DNA from: Didymodactylos carnosus
Lineage: Eukaryota > Rotifera > Eurotatoria > Philodinida > Philodinidae
Direction of reading: 5' to 3'
DNA: 54,652 bases
NCBI GenBank assembly: GCA_905250885.1
Contig: CAJNOQ010000331.1
Coordinates: 1-54,652 of the forward strand
Shown one piece after another: positions 1 through 12,400 of this stretch (positions are counted from its first letter, which is position 1; each line of letters opens with the position of its first letter). Under the pieces are notes generated by a model. That model saw only the letters and a program-made list of their open reading frames with translations, was not told the origin of the DNA and made no database searches. The position numbers were made by a program, and so were the translations under genes.

Positions 1-1289
1 TGAGAAAACCTTTTTTCTAACAGGTTAAAGTCAAATTGAAATTTTTTGAATAATATATGTACACACATCGAAGTCAGCGCTGTACGAACCTATCGTCAGA
101 TTTATTGTAGCTACTAGGATTCACGAGAAAGAACAAAAATAAGTTTGTTGTTAAACTTTTTGCCACCACTTTATATGATTAAGTATCTAGGAAATAAAAA
201 GATATTTTTTCTCGAATATACTCTCTATTTACTCGACCAAATAGTTTTTATACTGTTATTCAATATCTATCGCTCTAGTGAGAAAATAGTAACGTTCGCC
301 GATAAAGTGATTTCAGTATAATTGATGCTATTATTAAATTTATTAAATTACATTATTATATTATTATTTTTATTAAAATTTCAAACGGGTGATCCTTGTT
401 GTTAAAATGTAGAATCTTTCAAATACTTTCTTTATATCCTTCTTTTTGCCATTTTATTGTGAATAATAGAATAGAAAAGACATAGGATACATGTGGTCAA
501 GTAAACAGAGAGCTTGTGCAGTTATGACATACCAAATCAAAATAGTATAAGTTAAGTACAAGTTAGTATTCGCAAAAAGTTCAATCAAAGCTCTTTCAAT
601 ACGTGAGATATATACAGTGCATCAACACCCTCGACCGATATTTCCCCCTCTTTTCTTATTTACAGAACTAGCCATATGAAGCAAAATGAAAAAAAAAGAC
701 AGTTGAAAGAATGAAAAAATCAAGTGAGGTGCACAGTTAGAGTGGATGTATGCTGATGAAAAAATAATAATAGGAAGATTTCAGCGTATAACATCGATTT
801 TGTGACCTTAAAAACGGTGATCTCTATTTTACCCATTCTAATTCCAATTTTGTCTGAATCCTAATTTTGCTCAGGCAAATTCCCAATTTGCCTGGATTCC
901 AAGTTTGTCCAAGTTTGGGTTCCAAGTAAAAATTTTCTGCCTGTTATTCACTCGAAATGCTGCAATGAACGTTTGTACATATTATTTTGCAGTTTATCCA
1001 TTGTATTATAATGAACAGTATTGAAATTTAGTAACCTAATTATTTTACTTAATCCAAAACATACCTGGTAACGATCGACAAGAATGTAAATTAAAAGTCT
1101 GTAGAACGACTAGCTTTTTATAATTTATTTCTTGCTCCGTACAGTCTTGTTTTATAGTATAATACAAGGTCAATCAGACCAATAACAAAAAAGCATTTTA
1201 GATAATATACTGACTGTGAACGTAAATGAATTGTGTCTTTTTTGAAAAGTGAATATGCAATCGTTCTCCGAAAATATACTCTGAAGGAT

Positions 1290-2175
1290 AGTCCTGAAGC
1301 CACTTTTCTATTAAATTTTTATCTATATTAACTTGTGTTTAAAAATTTAATATTTAGCTCAAAAAATGAAGAGTTTAATTCTCTTGGAAAGTGTCGATTT
1401 TGTTTTGAAATTATTTTCGAGATTTTAGCAGAATATTCATGATATTAAAATATTCTAATTTTCTAAAACAGCACAGAATAAACTTAACTTCTTTAGCGAA
1501 GCGTTGCTGTTCTCTCAGTTCAACTTACAAATAATTATTTATTTTAATAATTATCGTCAAAAGATGCAGAATTTTATGTTGTACAATCTGACACTATTTG
1601 TGTTAAATGATTATTCTTTTTTGCGAGAAGGAAAGCCCTAAATTGACTGACTTACGTAGAAAATCCATATTATCGGCATTTTGCCCTCAAACTCAAATTT
1701 AAATTCATGCATTTTACATCAGAAGATGCAGAATTTCTCACTTTACAAAATTACATGTACCAGAAAGATAAAATTCTAAATTTAATTTTAAAAGTGTAAA
1801 ATAATATTAGATGCTACTAAAGATGGATCCTCCTAAACACCTTTGGAACTTTTATGAGAAACTCGACTTAGAAGAATTTTGCTTTGCCACATGAAGTATG
1901 GGGTTTTGTACAGAATTTCACGCTGAATTTAATGGTATATTGTGTTCTGGTTAATAAATCGTTTTTATTCAAATACGCTGGAAAGAACTTCAATTAGATA
2001 GGTGATCAATTTTCATAACGTAACATTTTAGTATTTTTATTTCCATAGCGATGATTCAAAATTAATTTCAAAATTTTTTTCAAGTCGACAGTTTCCTAGA
2101 GAATTAAATTCTCTATCTTCTGAGCTAACACAAGTCAATACAGATAAAAATTTAATAGAAAAGTGACTGCAGGAC
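1290..2175. repeat. Foldback element with ~115-base inverted arms
   Basis: The left arm (about 1290-1422) and right arm (about 2055-2175) are imperfect reverse complements. Landmarks are CACTTTTCTATTAAATTTTT at 1301 matched by AAAAATTTAATAGAAAAGTG at 2146-2165, and a GAGTTTAATTCTCTTGGAAA block matched by TTTCCTAGAGAATTAAATTC. Both arms also share AGTCCTG at the outer end. The interior has no recognisable transposase. It looks like an old non-autonomous DNA element; the exact ends and any target duplication are not clear. Confidence 0.65.
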
Positions 2176-2344
2176 TTGTGGACCACCATTTAGTTGGAAA
2201 CTGGAATTGTGAGACTAGATATGGAAAAATTCTACTTAACTCGACTCTGAGTGCGCAAACAGACAACTTCACTTCAACTAAAGTTTCAACAACTTTCAAC
2301 TTTACATTAATTCGATTTAGAGCCATTAAGTTAGAAAACACTAG

Positions 2345-2405
2345 TCGTTTTACGAAAGCAGAATCCATATTACAAATATAGATGCTGCTTTCGTGAAACG
2401 ATTAG
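2345..2405. repeat. Short hairpin (CGTTTTACGAAAGCAG palindrome)
   Basis: CGTTTTACGAAAGCAG on the left is matched by CTGCTTTCGTGAAACG on the right, with one mismatch, around a loop of roughly 20 bases. It lies 780 bases upstream of the TIKI-like gene. It may be the remnant of a small inverted-repeat element; no function can be read from it. Confidence 0.5.
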
Positions 2406-3129
2406 AACTTTCAACTTCAACTTCAAATTTCATCTAAAACAAAACAAATTCTAAAATTAACGTTTTGCTGCTTTGAATGTTTATTCAATAGTTATAGTTT
2501 AGTTAAAAACGCTTCGTTTCCAAAATCCGAGCTTTTAATTTACTACGTAAACGACAAAAAGGCCTTACATAATAGTTAAACTTGAAAGTTTTCAGTATTC
2601 ATTAATGAATACATAACAATACATTACAATTGCATGAACTTTCGTGTATTCAGGGCTTCAAAAAAGTTATATCAGAACAATGAACAAACGTTAGTTATTC
2701 GGTCACGTACTGGTTAATTTTTTTCTTTCGTTACGTAAAAACAGGATCGGATATATCACGATTTTGTTCATTAAAAGTTTTTTTTTGCTCATTTTAATGA
2801 AAAATATAAGTTCATAGATCAGAGAAGGTCGTAGTTGTTTGTATAATAATGTTAGATCAGCTTAGGCTTCGTATGAGAATATGAATGCAAAATCAACTCG
2901 TTCAACATTTTGTCAAATAGTTAAGTAGAGAAGAAGTACTTATTTAAACAAACTGTACTAAAGCAGAAAAATATTAAATTTTCTTTTACTCCAAGTAAAG
3001 ATGTCTTGAAAATGAAAAAAAATGTACTGTTAGCAACCATGAAGCAAAAAGTGAGGGCCTTGTGTTCGGACTATATAAAGAATTATTTCCGCTCAATGAA
3101 CTCATAAATCATTTTAAGTAAATCTAATC

Positions 3130-4411
3130 ATGACCTATAGTACAAATTGGTTCTGCAGCATTATTCTATTCATATGTTTATTATCAGTAAGTAAAACTTT
3201 GTTTAGCTTTATGAGATGTTTAATCAAACTGTATTTTGATTTATTTCTTTATTTTATTTCATAGAGCACTTCTGAAGGCTTACTATGGCGTTTAGATGAA
3301 GTAAAATCGGCTTATTTCTTTGGCACTGCTCGTTTGCCAGCTCCTCTCACTTGGCCGTACATCTCTAAAACAGTAAAGGCAGCTTTCTCCGATAGTACTG
3401 ACGTGTACGTTGAATTTGACTTCACAACTCCTGAGTCAGTGGCCTTACTTAAAAGTTGTCCAGATGCAACCACGTCAACCATATCAACTGAAATTCAAAA
3501 TAATAAAGGTAAACCTAATTGAGAAGTAATGTCTCACTAGAAATAATTTCATAATTTGTGTTTTTAGATAAACGACAAGTGTCGCAAGAAAATCAACCAG
3601 AACAAACACAATTATTAGACAATTTTTTTTCGTTAGAAGCACGTCGTTCGCATAAAACAGTGGGTTCTTTGGAAACATATGAAATGTATTGTAAAGTAAG
3701 CTTGTGTCATTTAAGCTAATTCTTTCCACATATAAATAATGTTGTCATTTAGTTTACAAAATTTCAAACTGAAAAAATCGCAACCGCGATAAAAACGACT
3801 GAGACCAGTTTAACAAATGAACAATTTAGTGGCACCATTGAAAAACTCGCCCATGAATACAATTGTGAAAATTTTGATAGTTTACAACAGTCAAATAGCG
3901 AAAAGAGGAAACAGGATACTTCTTCCGTTCAAAAATCCGATGATATGATGTTGGAGCATAATACTGCTATAGCCGAAACGGTTAATAATATACTAAAAAG
4001 ATCTTCATCAAAAGAAAAGTTCTTTTTTGCTGTTGATGCAGGTAAATTGATGCATCTACGAATAAAAATATATTGCTCTTTATACTTAAATATTATCTAA
4101 CTTTCTATAGCGCATTTGGTTGGTGAGAATAGTATCATATCATTATTACGAAAAAACTATGGATATTCAATAAGTCAAGTTTGTACAAATAAAGAAGAGC
4201 ATCAGTAAGTAGAGAATACTAATGCTGTAATAAACTATATAGCTACTTAACTATTTATTCTATATATAGAAACGCTTTGAAATGTATTGGAAAGAATACG
4301 TGTGAAACAAGCCGTCTCTTCCCAGCCTCCAGTTCTTGGCAGCCAATATTGAGCATATCAGGGCTAATGATTTATCTTTGGACATTGTGTGTGTTTTATT
4401 TTTTATTCTAA
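3130..4411 (+). CDS. tiki: TIKI-like TraB-family membrane protein, degenerate catalytic motif
   Basis: TIKI proteins are membrane-tethered metalloproteases of the TraB/GumN fold that clip the N-terminus of Wnt. Six exons join in frame: 3130-3186, 3265-3508, 3568-3695, 3753-4041, 4111-4204 and 4270-4411, giving 317 residues. An N-terminal hydrophobic signal peptide (FCSIILFICLLS) is followed by LLWRLDEVKSAYFFGTAR, the TIKI opening block. VYVEFDF keeps the conserved acidic residue; SLEARRSHKTVGSLETYEMYC matches the family's FLAQEA block; FFFAVDAAHLVGENSI matches the second GxxH block; a C-terminal hydrophobic segment (ISGLMIYLWTLCVFYFLF) fits the usual membrane anchor. Two oddities: the first GTIH motif reads GTAR, so its metal-binding histidine is absent, and about 80-90 residues between the CPD and SLEARR blocks are missing, with only a 59-base intron there. 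Vertebrate TIKIs are about 500 residues. All exons are open, so this is probably an expressed but catalytically altered paralogue. Family assignment is from remembered homologues. Confidence 0.78.
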
Positions 4412-4474
4412 TTTGATTATAATATTTCTGCCACTAGTTCTACTGTCTTTTTTTTGCCTTAACTTTTTCTGCTA

Positions 4475-4480
4475 AATAAA
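4475..4480 (+). promoter_or_regulatory. Poly(A) signal AATAAA of the TIKI-like gene
   Basis: AATAAA lies 64 bases after the stop codon of the TIKI-like gene, in a T-rich setting. It is the first canonical signal downstream and fits a short 3' UTR. Confidence 0.5.
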
Positions 4481-4630
4481 TTAATTTTCATAAAAAATAT
4501 AAATCTTCGATAAACGTATCAGCTGACTATAAGTTTTACAAGAACAGAATAATTTCAGTTGCTCGCAACTCTATAGTAGAGTGAATAAATAGCAATTGTG
4601 TACCATCATAGTTTCAAATTGACTGTATCG

Positions 4631-4651
4631 CTCTCTCTCTCTCTCTCTCTC
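4631..4651. repeat. (CT)10 microsatellite
   Basis: An uninterrupted CT dinucleotide run of 21 bases, about 245 bases upstream of the F-box gene start. Confidence 0.9.
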
Positions 4652-4894
4652 ATACCAACTTACTACATGCATGGTGCTTACTTTATTCTAGCAAATTATA
4701 TTTTAAGGCTATAACTTCGACATGCAGTGAGATATGCTTACTCTCTTATACAGTATACTATTTCGTTCGGTCAATGTTGCGAAGAGGCTAGTCGCATAGC
4801 TACAAAATGTGATACCGTTCAATGTAGTTGAACAGTTAGAACAACTATTAGGCATGGCATATTTAGATGATTTAAATAGTTAAAATTCAATAAA

Positions 4895-6576
4895 ATGGAT
4901 ATTCTCCCTAATGAATTATTTGTAATGATTTTTGAGTATTTAACACATTTTGATATTCTCCACACATTCCTAGGAATCAATGAACGTATTGACTATTTAT
5001 TGGCACAGTATACGACCGATATTGATCTGAGACAATGTACGATTGCCCAATTTGAACATTATTGTCATCATGTTATTCCAATCATTGGTAGCTATGTTAA
5101 ATCATTAAAATTAAGTAATAAATATTCCTGTGGACAAATAGAATTAGGCGAATCAAAAAATCTTCTGAGTAACTTACCTTATTTGGAATCATTATCGTTG
5201 TATAACGTTGAATATGATGATACATTACTGTATTATGTTAACTATGTTAAATTAAAAGAATTAACAATAGAAAATGTTACTTGTGAAAATTGGACGATGA
5301 AAAATGACCGGTATCTGAATGTTTTTAGTAAACATTCAGAATTAGATAAGTGCCATTTGCTAGGAGGTAAGATTGATTCAGATTGGTAATTTGCAGTCAA
5401 TTAATATTTTATCGTTGACTCTGTCTTCAAGGTTTGTCATTGAAATGTGATATTAAACCATGCTGCATTAAAGAATTGAGAATCGATTTACATACATATA
5501 ATGATTTTCTCATTCTATTAGATAATCTACCGTTAATTCATCGTCTACATGTTGAAATATTATATCGTCAGGATTCTAATGCATATTACAAGTACCATCA
5601 ACTTGCCGATAAATTACCATATCTAGTCAGTTTTACATTTCATGTTCGTACATCAAATAATTTATATGGAAAATTTGAATCGATTATTAAAAATTTACCA
5701 AAATTAGAATATTTATCATTCATATTAATTGAATATGATCATGATCATTTACTAGATGGATATCATTTACAAAATATGCTAATGAAATTGAATTATTTAA
5801 CAGAATTAAAATTTAATATTATCTGGGATACAATTTATTTGAGTAAAACGGTAACAATTGAACAATTATCTCAAACATTTCAAACAGATTTTTGGAAACA
5901 ATGGAAAGTTGGATGTTATTTTGAACAACGAAAAAAATCATTTATATTATTTACCCTTCCATTTCTATATGAACATTTTTCTGTTTCACAAGAATCATTT
6001 CAATTTGATAAATTTAATGCATTTAATAATGTACGTGATCTTCGCATTTATTCTGAAAATATTACAATTGAAATTTTACGAAAATTATTAACAGAATCAT
6101 TTCCAAATGTAAATTCACTTTGTCTATGCAATGATTGTTCATTGAATGTCAATAATTATTCAATTGTAATAAATCAAATTCATGAATTAACATTATTATC
6201 ATCTAATTCTAATTATCGTATACTATTATCAATGCCAAATATAAAACAATTGAAATTTGATTATCAAATGTCGATGAAAAATATTATTGAAAGAAAAAGC
6301 ATTCTCGAATTGTATATAATAAATTGTGAAACAACACAATTGGAAAATATTATTAAACATTTTCCAAATGTAAAAATTTTATTTTTGAGTTTTACAAAAC
6401 TTAAACATATTGAGACGGCGAGTCAGGTTATTTTCAAAATATTATTAATACTCAAACATCTCTTTTGTTTAAATTTGGACAATGTACAAGGGACAGAAAC
6501 ACATTTAAAACAGATCATGTGTCATAGACGATGTCAGTTTCAAGTTAAACGACGATCGCTCAAAATATGGATGTAA
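4895..6576 (+). CDS. F-box protein with leucine-rich C-terminal region
   Basis: Probably a substrate receptor for an SCF-type ubiquitin ligase: the F-box would bind Skp1 and the C-terminal repeats would bind the target. Two exons, 4895-5366 and 5432-6576, join across a 65-base GT-AG intron (GGTAAGA donor, TCTTCAAG acceptor) to give 538 residues. Residues 1-45 begin MDILPNELFVMIFEYLTHFD, a good F-box with the LPxE and I-F-YL pattern. The rest has recurrent leucine-rich units such as LPYLESLSLYNV, LPKLEYLSFIL and FPNVKILFLSF, spaced as in divergent LRR solenoids, with many Asn and Ile. The start is the first ATG of the frame and begins the F-box itself. The exact substrate is unknown. Such F-box/LRR genes are often lineage-expanded; no second copy is in this window. 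Confidence 0.82.
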
Positions 6577-8196
6577 ATTAGTGTAACAAATCGAAGTTAT
6601 ATTGTAAAATTTTTAGTCAGTTAATCTATTGTTACATGCGTAGAAGTAGCATTCGAATTAATTTAAAAGTCTTTTAAACATTTTTATTCAAAACTATACA
6701 CTTGTATTTCTCAAAAAAAAGTTTTAAAACAAAAGATAATACAAGTCCAGTTTTATCCAGGTTGTCTTGTAATCACCCTATAATATAAACATAAAACTGA
6801 CTTTAAGTAAAGAAGTTGACAAACAAATCACTAGATAACCTACCCACTACCTCTCGGACAACAACAGTCTAATGGGATACAAATACAACAATCTACAGGA
6901 CCACAGTCACAACAGAGCTAAAAGAGAGGGAAAGAGATGCCTTTTATAAGCTGTTTTAGATTAATTTTCTATTTTTCTTTCAATTTATCAAAATTAATAT
7001 CAGAGCAAAGTTAAATAACTCACTCTAATGAGACTAAAAACAAATCAAACCATTACTAACTATTATTGCTATAGAATGCTGTTCTCACGTTCTTACAACG
7101 TGTTCTTTTTTATTGCTTCACAATAGACTATTTCTTACCGGTAAGCACATTTTTGTAATTCCAAAATTTCAATAGGTGAAAATATTAGATTTATGATCGT
7201 GCAATACAATAATCAAAATTTCTGTGTAATATAAGGGATTTGAATATATATCTTGTTTAATGTGTCTGTTCTTCAACATTCGCGATAGTGTTGCAGTAAG
7301 CATATATTTTTATCTCGCCTTTTCTTCATGACTTTGCATTTATTACTCATGTATACCATTGTTTATGTACAGAAGGCTTTATTGAATATACATTCATGCA
7401 TAAATTAATCAGAGTAAAATTTTTGTTACCTTTTTCAAATGTCGAAATCCTTGAGCTATTTACATCGATGTCAAGAATTTTCAAAATCATGTCGCTTTCT
7501 TCTTGGAAAAATTTTCCATTTTTGAAGTAAACATGGTGTATTAAAGAGCGACGTGTCCTCTACAACACAGATTCACTTTCAGTCCTCTTTCGACCTTTTC
7601 TTGCTGAGATACAAATTTTACTACAGAGACCTGGAACGATATTTTATATCAAGTTGTCACTCCTCAAAGATATGTCTAAGATAGGTAAAACGTGTTTTTC
7701 TCATATTCCTAAACATCGTAACGGTAAACAAATATACGACTGGATAGCTCTTGAATATCTCTCAAACATTAATTAAAATTAAAATTGAGCTTGGTATCTT
7801 CATTTTAGTAGGTTCCTCCAAATATCAGAGATATGTTATGGAAGGTCGTGTACACATTTTTCCATAAACAAAAAAATGCTATATTTTTTAAAAATATCCT
7901 AATTTTAAACTACTATAACTTCCTACTCATGCTCTTTACAATTTCTAGATCGTTAGAGACAGACGCCACGGGCCAAAACGGAAGCTATTTAGTTTCAGTA
8001 GGGAAAAATTGATCTTTTTGTTTAGAAAAAGTTATTACAGTCAAAAGATTTTCATTTTCTTGTAGCACGACGATACGATGCAAAGTAATTATTTACAAAC
8101 CGATAATATTGTAATAAAAGCATCGACTGTTAAAATAATATTTTCCTAAAACTTCAATTAATAATAGTGATTAACACTGCAGCTTCTTTAACTTTT

Positions 8197-8292
8197 AAAA
8201 AACAAGTGCCCCACCAACTAAAACGGGATACTTTGATGGACGATTAATGGGACTAAGTGGTCCATTCATGACCCTAGGGGTACTTGTTTTTT
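8197..8292. repeat. ~100-base hairpin element with AAAAAACAAGTRCCCC termini
   Basis: AAAAAACAAGTGCCCC at the left end is matched by GGGGTACTTGTTTTTT at the right end, 15 of 16 positions. The centre is itself partly palindromic (GGACGATTAATGGGAC / GTGGTCC). Size, termini and lack of coding sequence suggest a miniature inverted-repeat element. A 76-residue minus-strand frame runs across it and is judged non-coding. Confidence 0.6.
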
Positions 8293-9387
8293 CATAGTGT
8301 ACCTGTTGAGCTGAGCCATACGTTAATTTAGCACTCTTACTTACATGTAACATCAAGCTAATATCAGTACTGTAACAGATAGTTTTATAAATATTATCCT
8401 TCTCTGTATGACATAAAAATTTCATAAGAAAAATTCAGTCACTGCGTATCGACGAGAGAGAAAAGCTCTACAATGATTTCAATGCTGCTTATCAGGGCAC
8501 CTCTCTAGCCGATCAATCATTTTTTCACAAAATCCAGTTTTCCAGGTTCTTCTTGATAAGCACTTATCTAAGATTCGTTGCTGCTGTTGGACCTTCCAAA
8601 TATCGGCTAACATTGAGCAGAAAAACGAAGTTAAAAGCCACTTTGATTTTTCTTGACAGAAACAGATGTTTTGCTCGCATTTGGCTCACTGTTGTTCATC
8701 GCAATGAAAAACAAAATTTCAAAAGAAAACCATTTTTTGACTAAAATCTTAGAGTGGGTTCCTTGCCCATTTATTTGGCTACAAAAGGTATTTTTCTTTA
8801 AAGTTGTTTTATTATACTTTGCTCAGTGCAGTTCGATGTGATGATGATGAATATCACCATTTGTTTACTGAGAAATCTTTTCTTATTGAGAAAGAGAGGT
8901 TTTATTGAAAAAATTGTTTTTTATTGAATCCGTAGCTGAAGTATAGAGAAAGTCCTGCAATTTGTGTGTCCAGAGGATTCATGGAGTCATTGACTCTATC
9001 GAACAGAAACAAGAAAACTAGAAAAAATTTAAGGATTTTATGGATTTACATGTTATCGAGCATACTTTTTAAATGTTAGTTTTTAAAATCTTTTTCTAAA
9101 AAATATATTGTCACGGAACTCAGCATGATCGATTACCTATAATCAGCCCGGACTCGAGGTTACCAATAGTCACTGGGTACGAGGGCAGGGACTTCGAAAA
9201 AATATCCGATATCATACTCGAACCACTGAAAATCAAGATCTCGCTTGACTCCGATTGTTTACTCATGAAAAACTCAATATAATCCCATAGGAAATTTTTT
9301 GTGGTACGGCCACGTTTCTCAACGATCTCCTAGAAAACCTATCTTAAAAGTCCTTCTGGAAAACTCTTGCTTATGAAAACATGCCCT

Positions 9388-9470
9388 TAGACTCCTCTTT
9401 CGAATGGCGAAAACTCGAGCACTCTAGCTGCCTTCTATTATACGTTATTCCAAAAAACATCCGTGACTAT
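9388..9470. repeat. Dispersed repeat fragment shared with SF3B3 intron 19
   Basis: CTCCTCTTTCGAATGGCGAA and the following bases resemble CGTCTCTTGTTTCGCATGGCGA and what follows near 31783-31865, including a shared AGCTGC, a shared GTTATTC and a run of A about 50 bases on. Both copies are in the same orientation. The full extent of the family cannot be set from two copies. Confidence 0.5.
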
Positions 9471-12400
9471 TCGATTTTATTATGGATAGTATATTAGATT
9501 GAGTAATATATATGAAAAAATTTTGGTTTAGCTAAAAAATTAATCAGATATGCTCTACAACATCGGGATGTAGAAAAATCTCTTCACTCAGAAAATTTTG
9601 GACAACTTACACGAGTGCTGTCTAGGTAAAAATAAAACGGGCCTGTTTGAATGCTTATGAGGATTTCTGCCATTTTCAACGCATAGATGACTTCAAGACA
9701 GCAGCTGCTATCGAACGTTAAAGGAAGTGCATACAAGTTTCTATGTGTCTAGACACTTTTCTTGTTATTTTTTGGACTTAATCTGAGACAAACTAAATGA
9801 TATATTTTAATTTGTTTAATCGAAAAATCTGAAAGTATGATGGATCCATTGAATGTATTCTTAGATGACACATTTGTTTGCTATGGAAAGGATAAAATTT
9901 TTGGTACGTGTGTCTTTGGCGACAACACATTCTACATGTGCTGTCCTTGTAAAGATGCCCTATGTGTGAGGTCACATTTCTTTACAGTTTTGAGCTCAAT
10001 GATTTGTAACATGGCATTTAAACTATTGGACTTAATCGTCTTAAATTTAATGAGAAAAAGCGAATATCTTTTTGCGTCTTTTACTATTCAAAAATGCTGA
10101 GAAACGTTAAGAGTCATAGAAAAAAAAATTCTCTTCTTTCTCTTTTTCTATTTTCAAACATTCAAACGATCCACATAGAAAAAGAAATCAATTACACCAA
10201 CCATCATTGATCTATTACCGCAAATTACTTATATCAGACAAGACAAGATATGATTCAAAACTAGAATACCTTATCAATAATTATGACCTAATTTATGTAT
10301 ACATTATAAAAATACTTATAAGAATATATTCCAATTTTCCAAAATCTAGTTATGTTTGAATATTCGTTCAATAATAAACAGTTCAACATGAGCATATTCC
10401 TCACAGAATTAATCCCACTGCCACAACCATATGCCAGAAAATAAATATAAGAGTTGCTAGACACTTGTATGACGTTGAGAAAATACTCTTCACTTACTAA
10501 GTAAAATTAATCGAGTAAAACTTGAAAAATCATCATTATAAACAGAATTATCAGTTCCTCCTAATATTAACAATAACAAAAAAATGGACATGTGTAAATA
10601 AGCAATAGACCATAAAATTGATTAGCTTGTACATTGTACAATATTTTCTCCTTTTTCCAAGGTACTGTTTCATACACAGTAACGCATCAGTTAGTGTGTT
10701 TTAAGAAAAACACTGGCACTTTCGTTAAACTGTATCTGTGTACAGATGAAATAGATAAAAAAAAAATGAAAAATAAACGATTTTATAGCCTGTTAAGTTT
10801 TCAATTGAACTGATATACTAAGGTGAAATATAATCTTCAATCTATATGATGACTACGTTACAATGGCTCATATGGACAAGGTTGAAGGTGTGTTTTCCTG
10901 TTGTTTTATCAAACTAGAGAGATCATGATCATATTTCTAGGTTAAAGTGTAATCTTTTCCATTTGTTTGTCTTATCAAAGATATAAAATATGAAGGTCAA
11001 ATCATATACTCTATTGCTTCTCACTTGTCTGTTGTGTACAAAATCCCTATGAATACTTTAATATAATATAAGAGATTCAGATCATGAAAAAAGGCTGTAT
11101 TTATAAAATCAAAGTCAGCTGATGTATTTACATCACAGTTAAATACATGCTTTTAGTTTAAATATTGACCAATTGATCCATTGACCTAATGAACGTGCCG
11201 AGAATATTTTTTATTATTGAAATATATGCTGATAATTTTATTTTTGATATTAATTAATGATAGTTTTGTAATACTAATTACCATATCTGTTTTTAGATTT
11301 TATTTTTTATATACTCAGTTATATGTCATACATAAAGTAGTAAAGTGAGGATAATTTTGAAAATCTTTTTAAATACTACACTCACATCATATTTCTCTGA
11401 CCCTAAAACCGAACTAGATTATTTCATTCATATTTATATTAAACGGGATACGGATGTTAAAACTTGAATAACTGATAAGTTGCGAATATTTTAACAATGG
11501 ACATGTGTGTCTTGTTTAAGACAAAATCAAAATATATTGTTCTTTTTTAAAAATGCTTATTACACACTGTCAAAATGCTCTATCTAGAAGAAGAAGAAGA
11601 AGAAATAATCATTTTCTTTTCAATTAATGTTCGATGTAATTCACGCCTCAACTTTAATCGATTTAACCACTTTCTATTCATTGGAGACCTGTTATGTTCT
11701 TCTCTTCTTTTTTCATTCTTGTCACTTTATTTAACTTCTGACTGAAAATGGATAATAGGATGTCGTCGTGTGTTACACAGCAATTAGATACAACTACAAG
11801 TTTTTTCCAACCCTAAAGCTTGTTTCCTTCTTTTCTAGAAAAGTTATTATTTTATTATATTCAAAAAGTCTCCAATCAGAGATATTTTTGACTCTAACTT
11901 TGACATAATAGTTGAACGAGAAAAAAGAAAAAAAAAAAAGAATCATGTCTTTTATTATAGAGAAAAAAAAGAAGAAGAAAAAAAGCAATCATTTTCCAAA
12001 CAATTGAGATTACAATTTGTCTAAGAAGAAAAAGAATGAATACTGAAGTTGATAGGAGGCAGTTTAGTAAAATTGACTGCTGCTTATTTGACTTCAGTTT
12101 AGCTATTACGACGACAAATGGAAAATCATACACATTTCAAAAAACACATTAGGCAATTATGCAATCCACACAATTATTTTGGTGAGTAAGTTTTATTGTA
12201 CAAAGTAGCTACTATTTTTTTCTGAAGAAAAAACAATAGTACAAATTTTTATAGAAAAATATCTGTGAGATTCTACGTTAAGCTCAACATGATAGGTATC
12301 ATTGAGAAAATCTTAAACTCGAAAGATCGTTTCGCTATTTCACTTATCAACTCGTCAATATTACGTGCATAAGATTATTAGTAGAATGATGATATAAACA

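Larger units (their letters stand above)
1..3129. other. Non-coding AT-rich stretch upstream of the TIKI-like gene
   Basis: No open frame here has coding character; the short frames at 1118-1303 and 2135-2381 lie in or beside repeat arms. The stretch holds the foldback element at 1290-2175 and a small hairpin at 2345-2405, listed separately. The last 100 bases before the gene show no recognisable core promoter beyond a TATATAAAG-like sequence near 3072, about 58 bases before the ATG, which could be a TATA box but is untested. Confidence 0.6.
4412..4894. other. Intergenic spacer with a (CT)n tract
   Basis: The spacer between the TIKI-like and F-box genes holds the AATAAA at 4475, a (CT)10 microsatellite at 4631-4651 and no open frame. 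The promoter of the F-box gene should lie here; no motif stands out. Confidence 0.6.

Noticed and set aside
3484..3729. Minus-strand 81-residue frame over the TIKI-like gene
   Set aside because: Shadow of the plus-strand exons.
8195..8425. 76-residue minus-strand frame
   Set aside because: Its C-terminal part is the small hairpin element; the rest has no recognisable feature.
9837..10100. 87-residue frame with several cysteines
   Set aside because: Cysteine spacing fits no zinc-binding motif I know, and no splice partners were found.
11794..12133. Phe-rich minus-strand frames
   Set aside because: Translations of poly-A/GAA low-complexity DNA.
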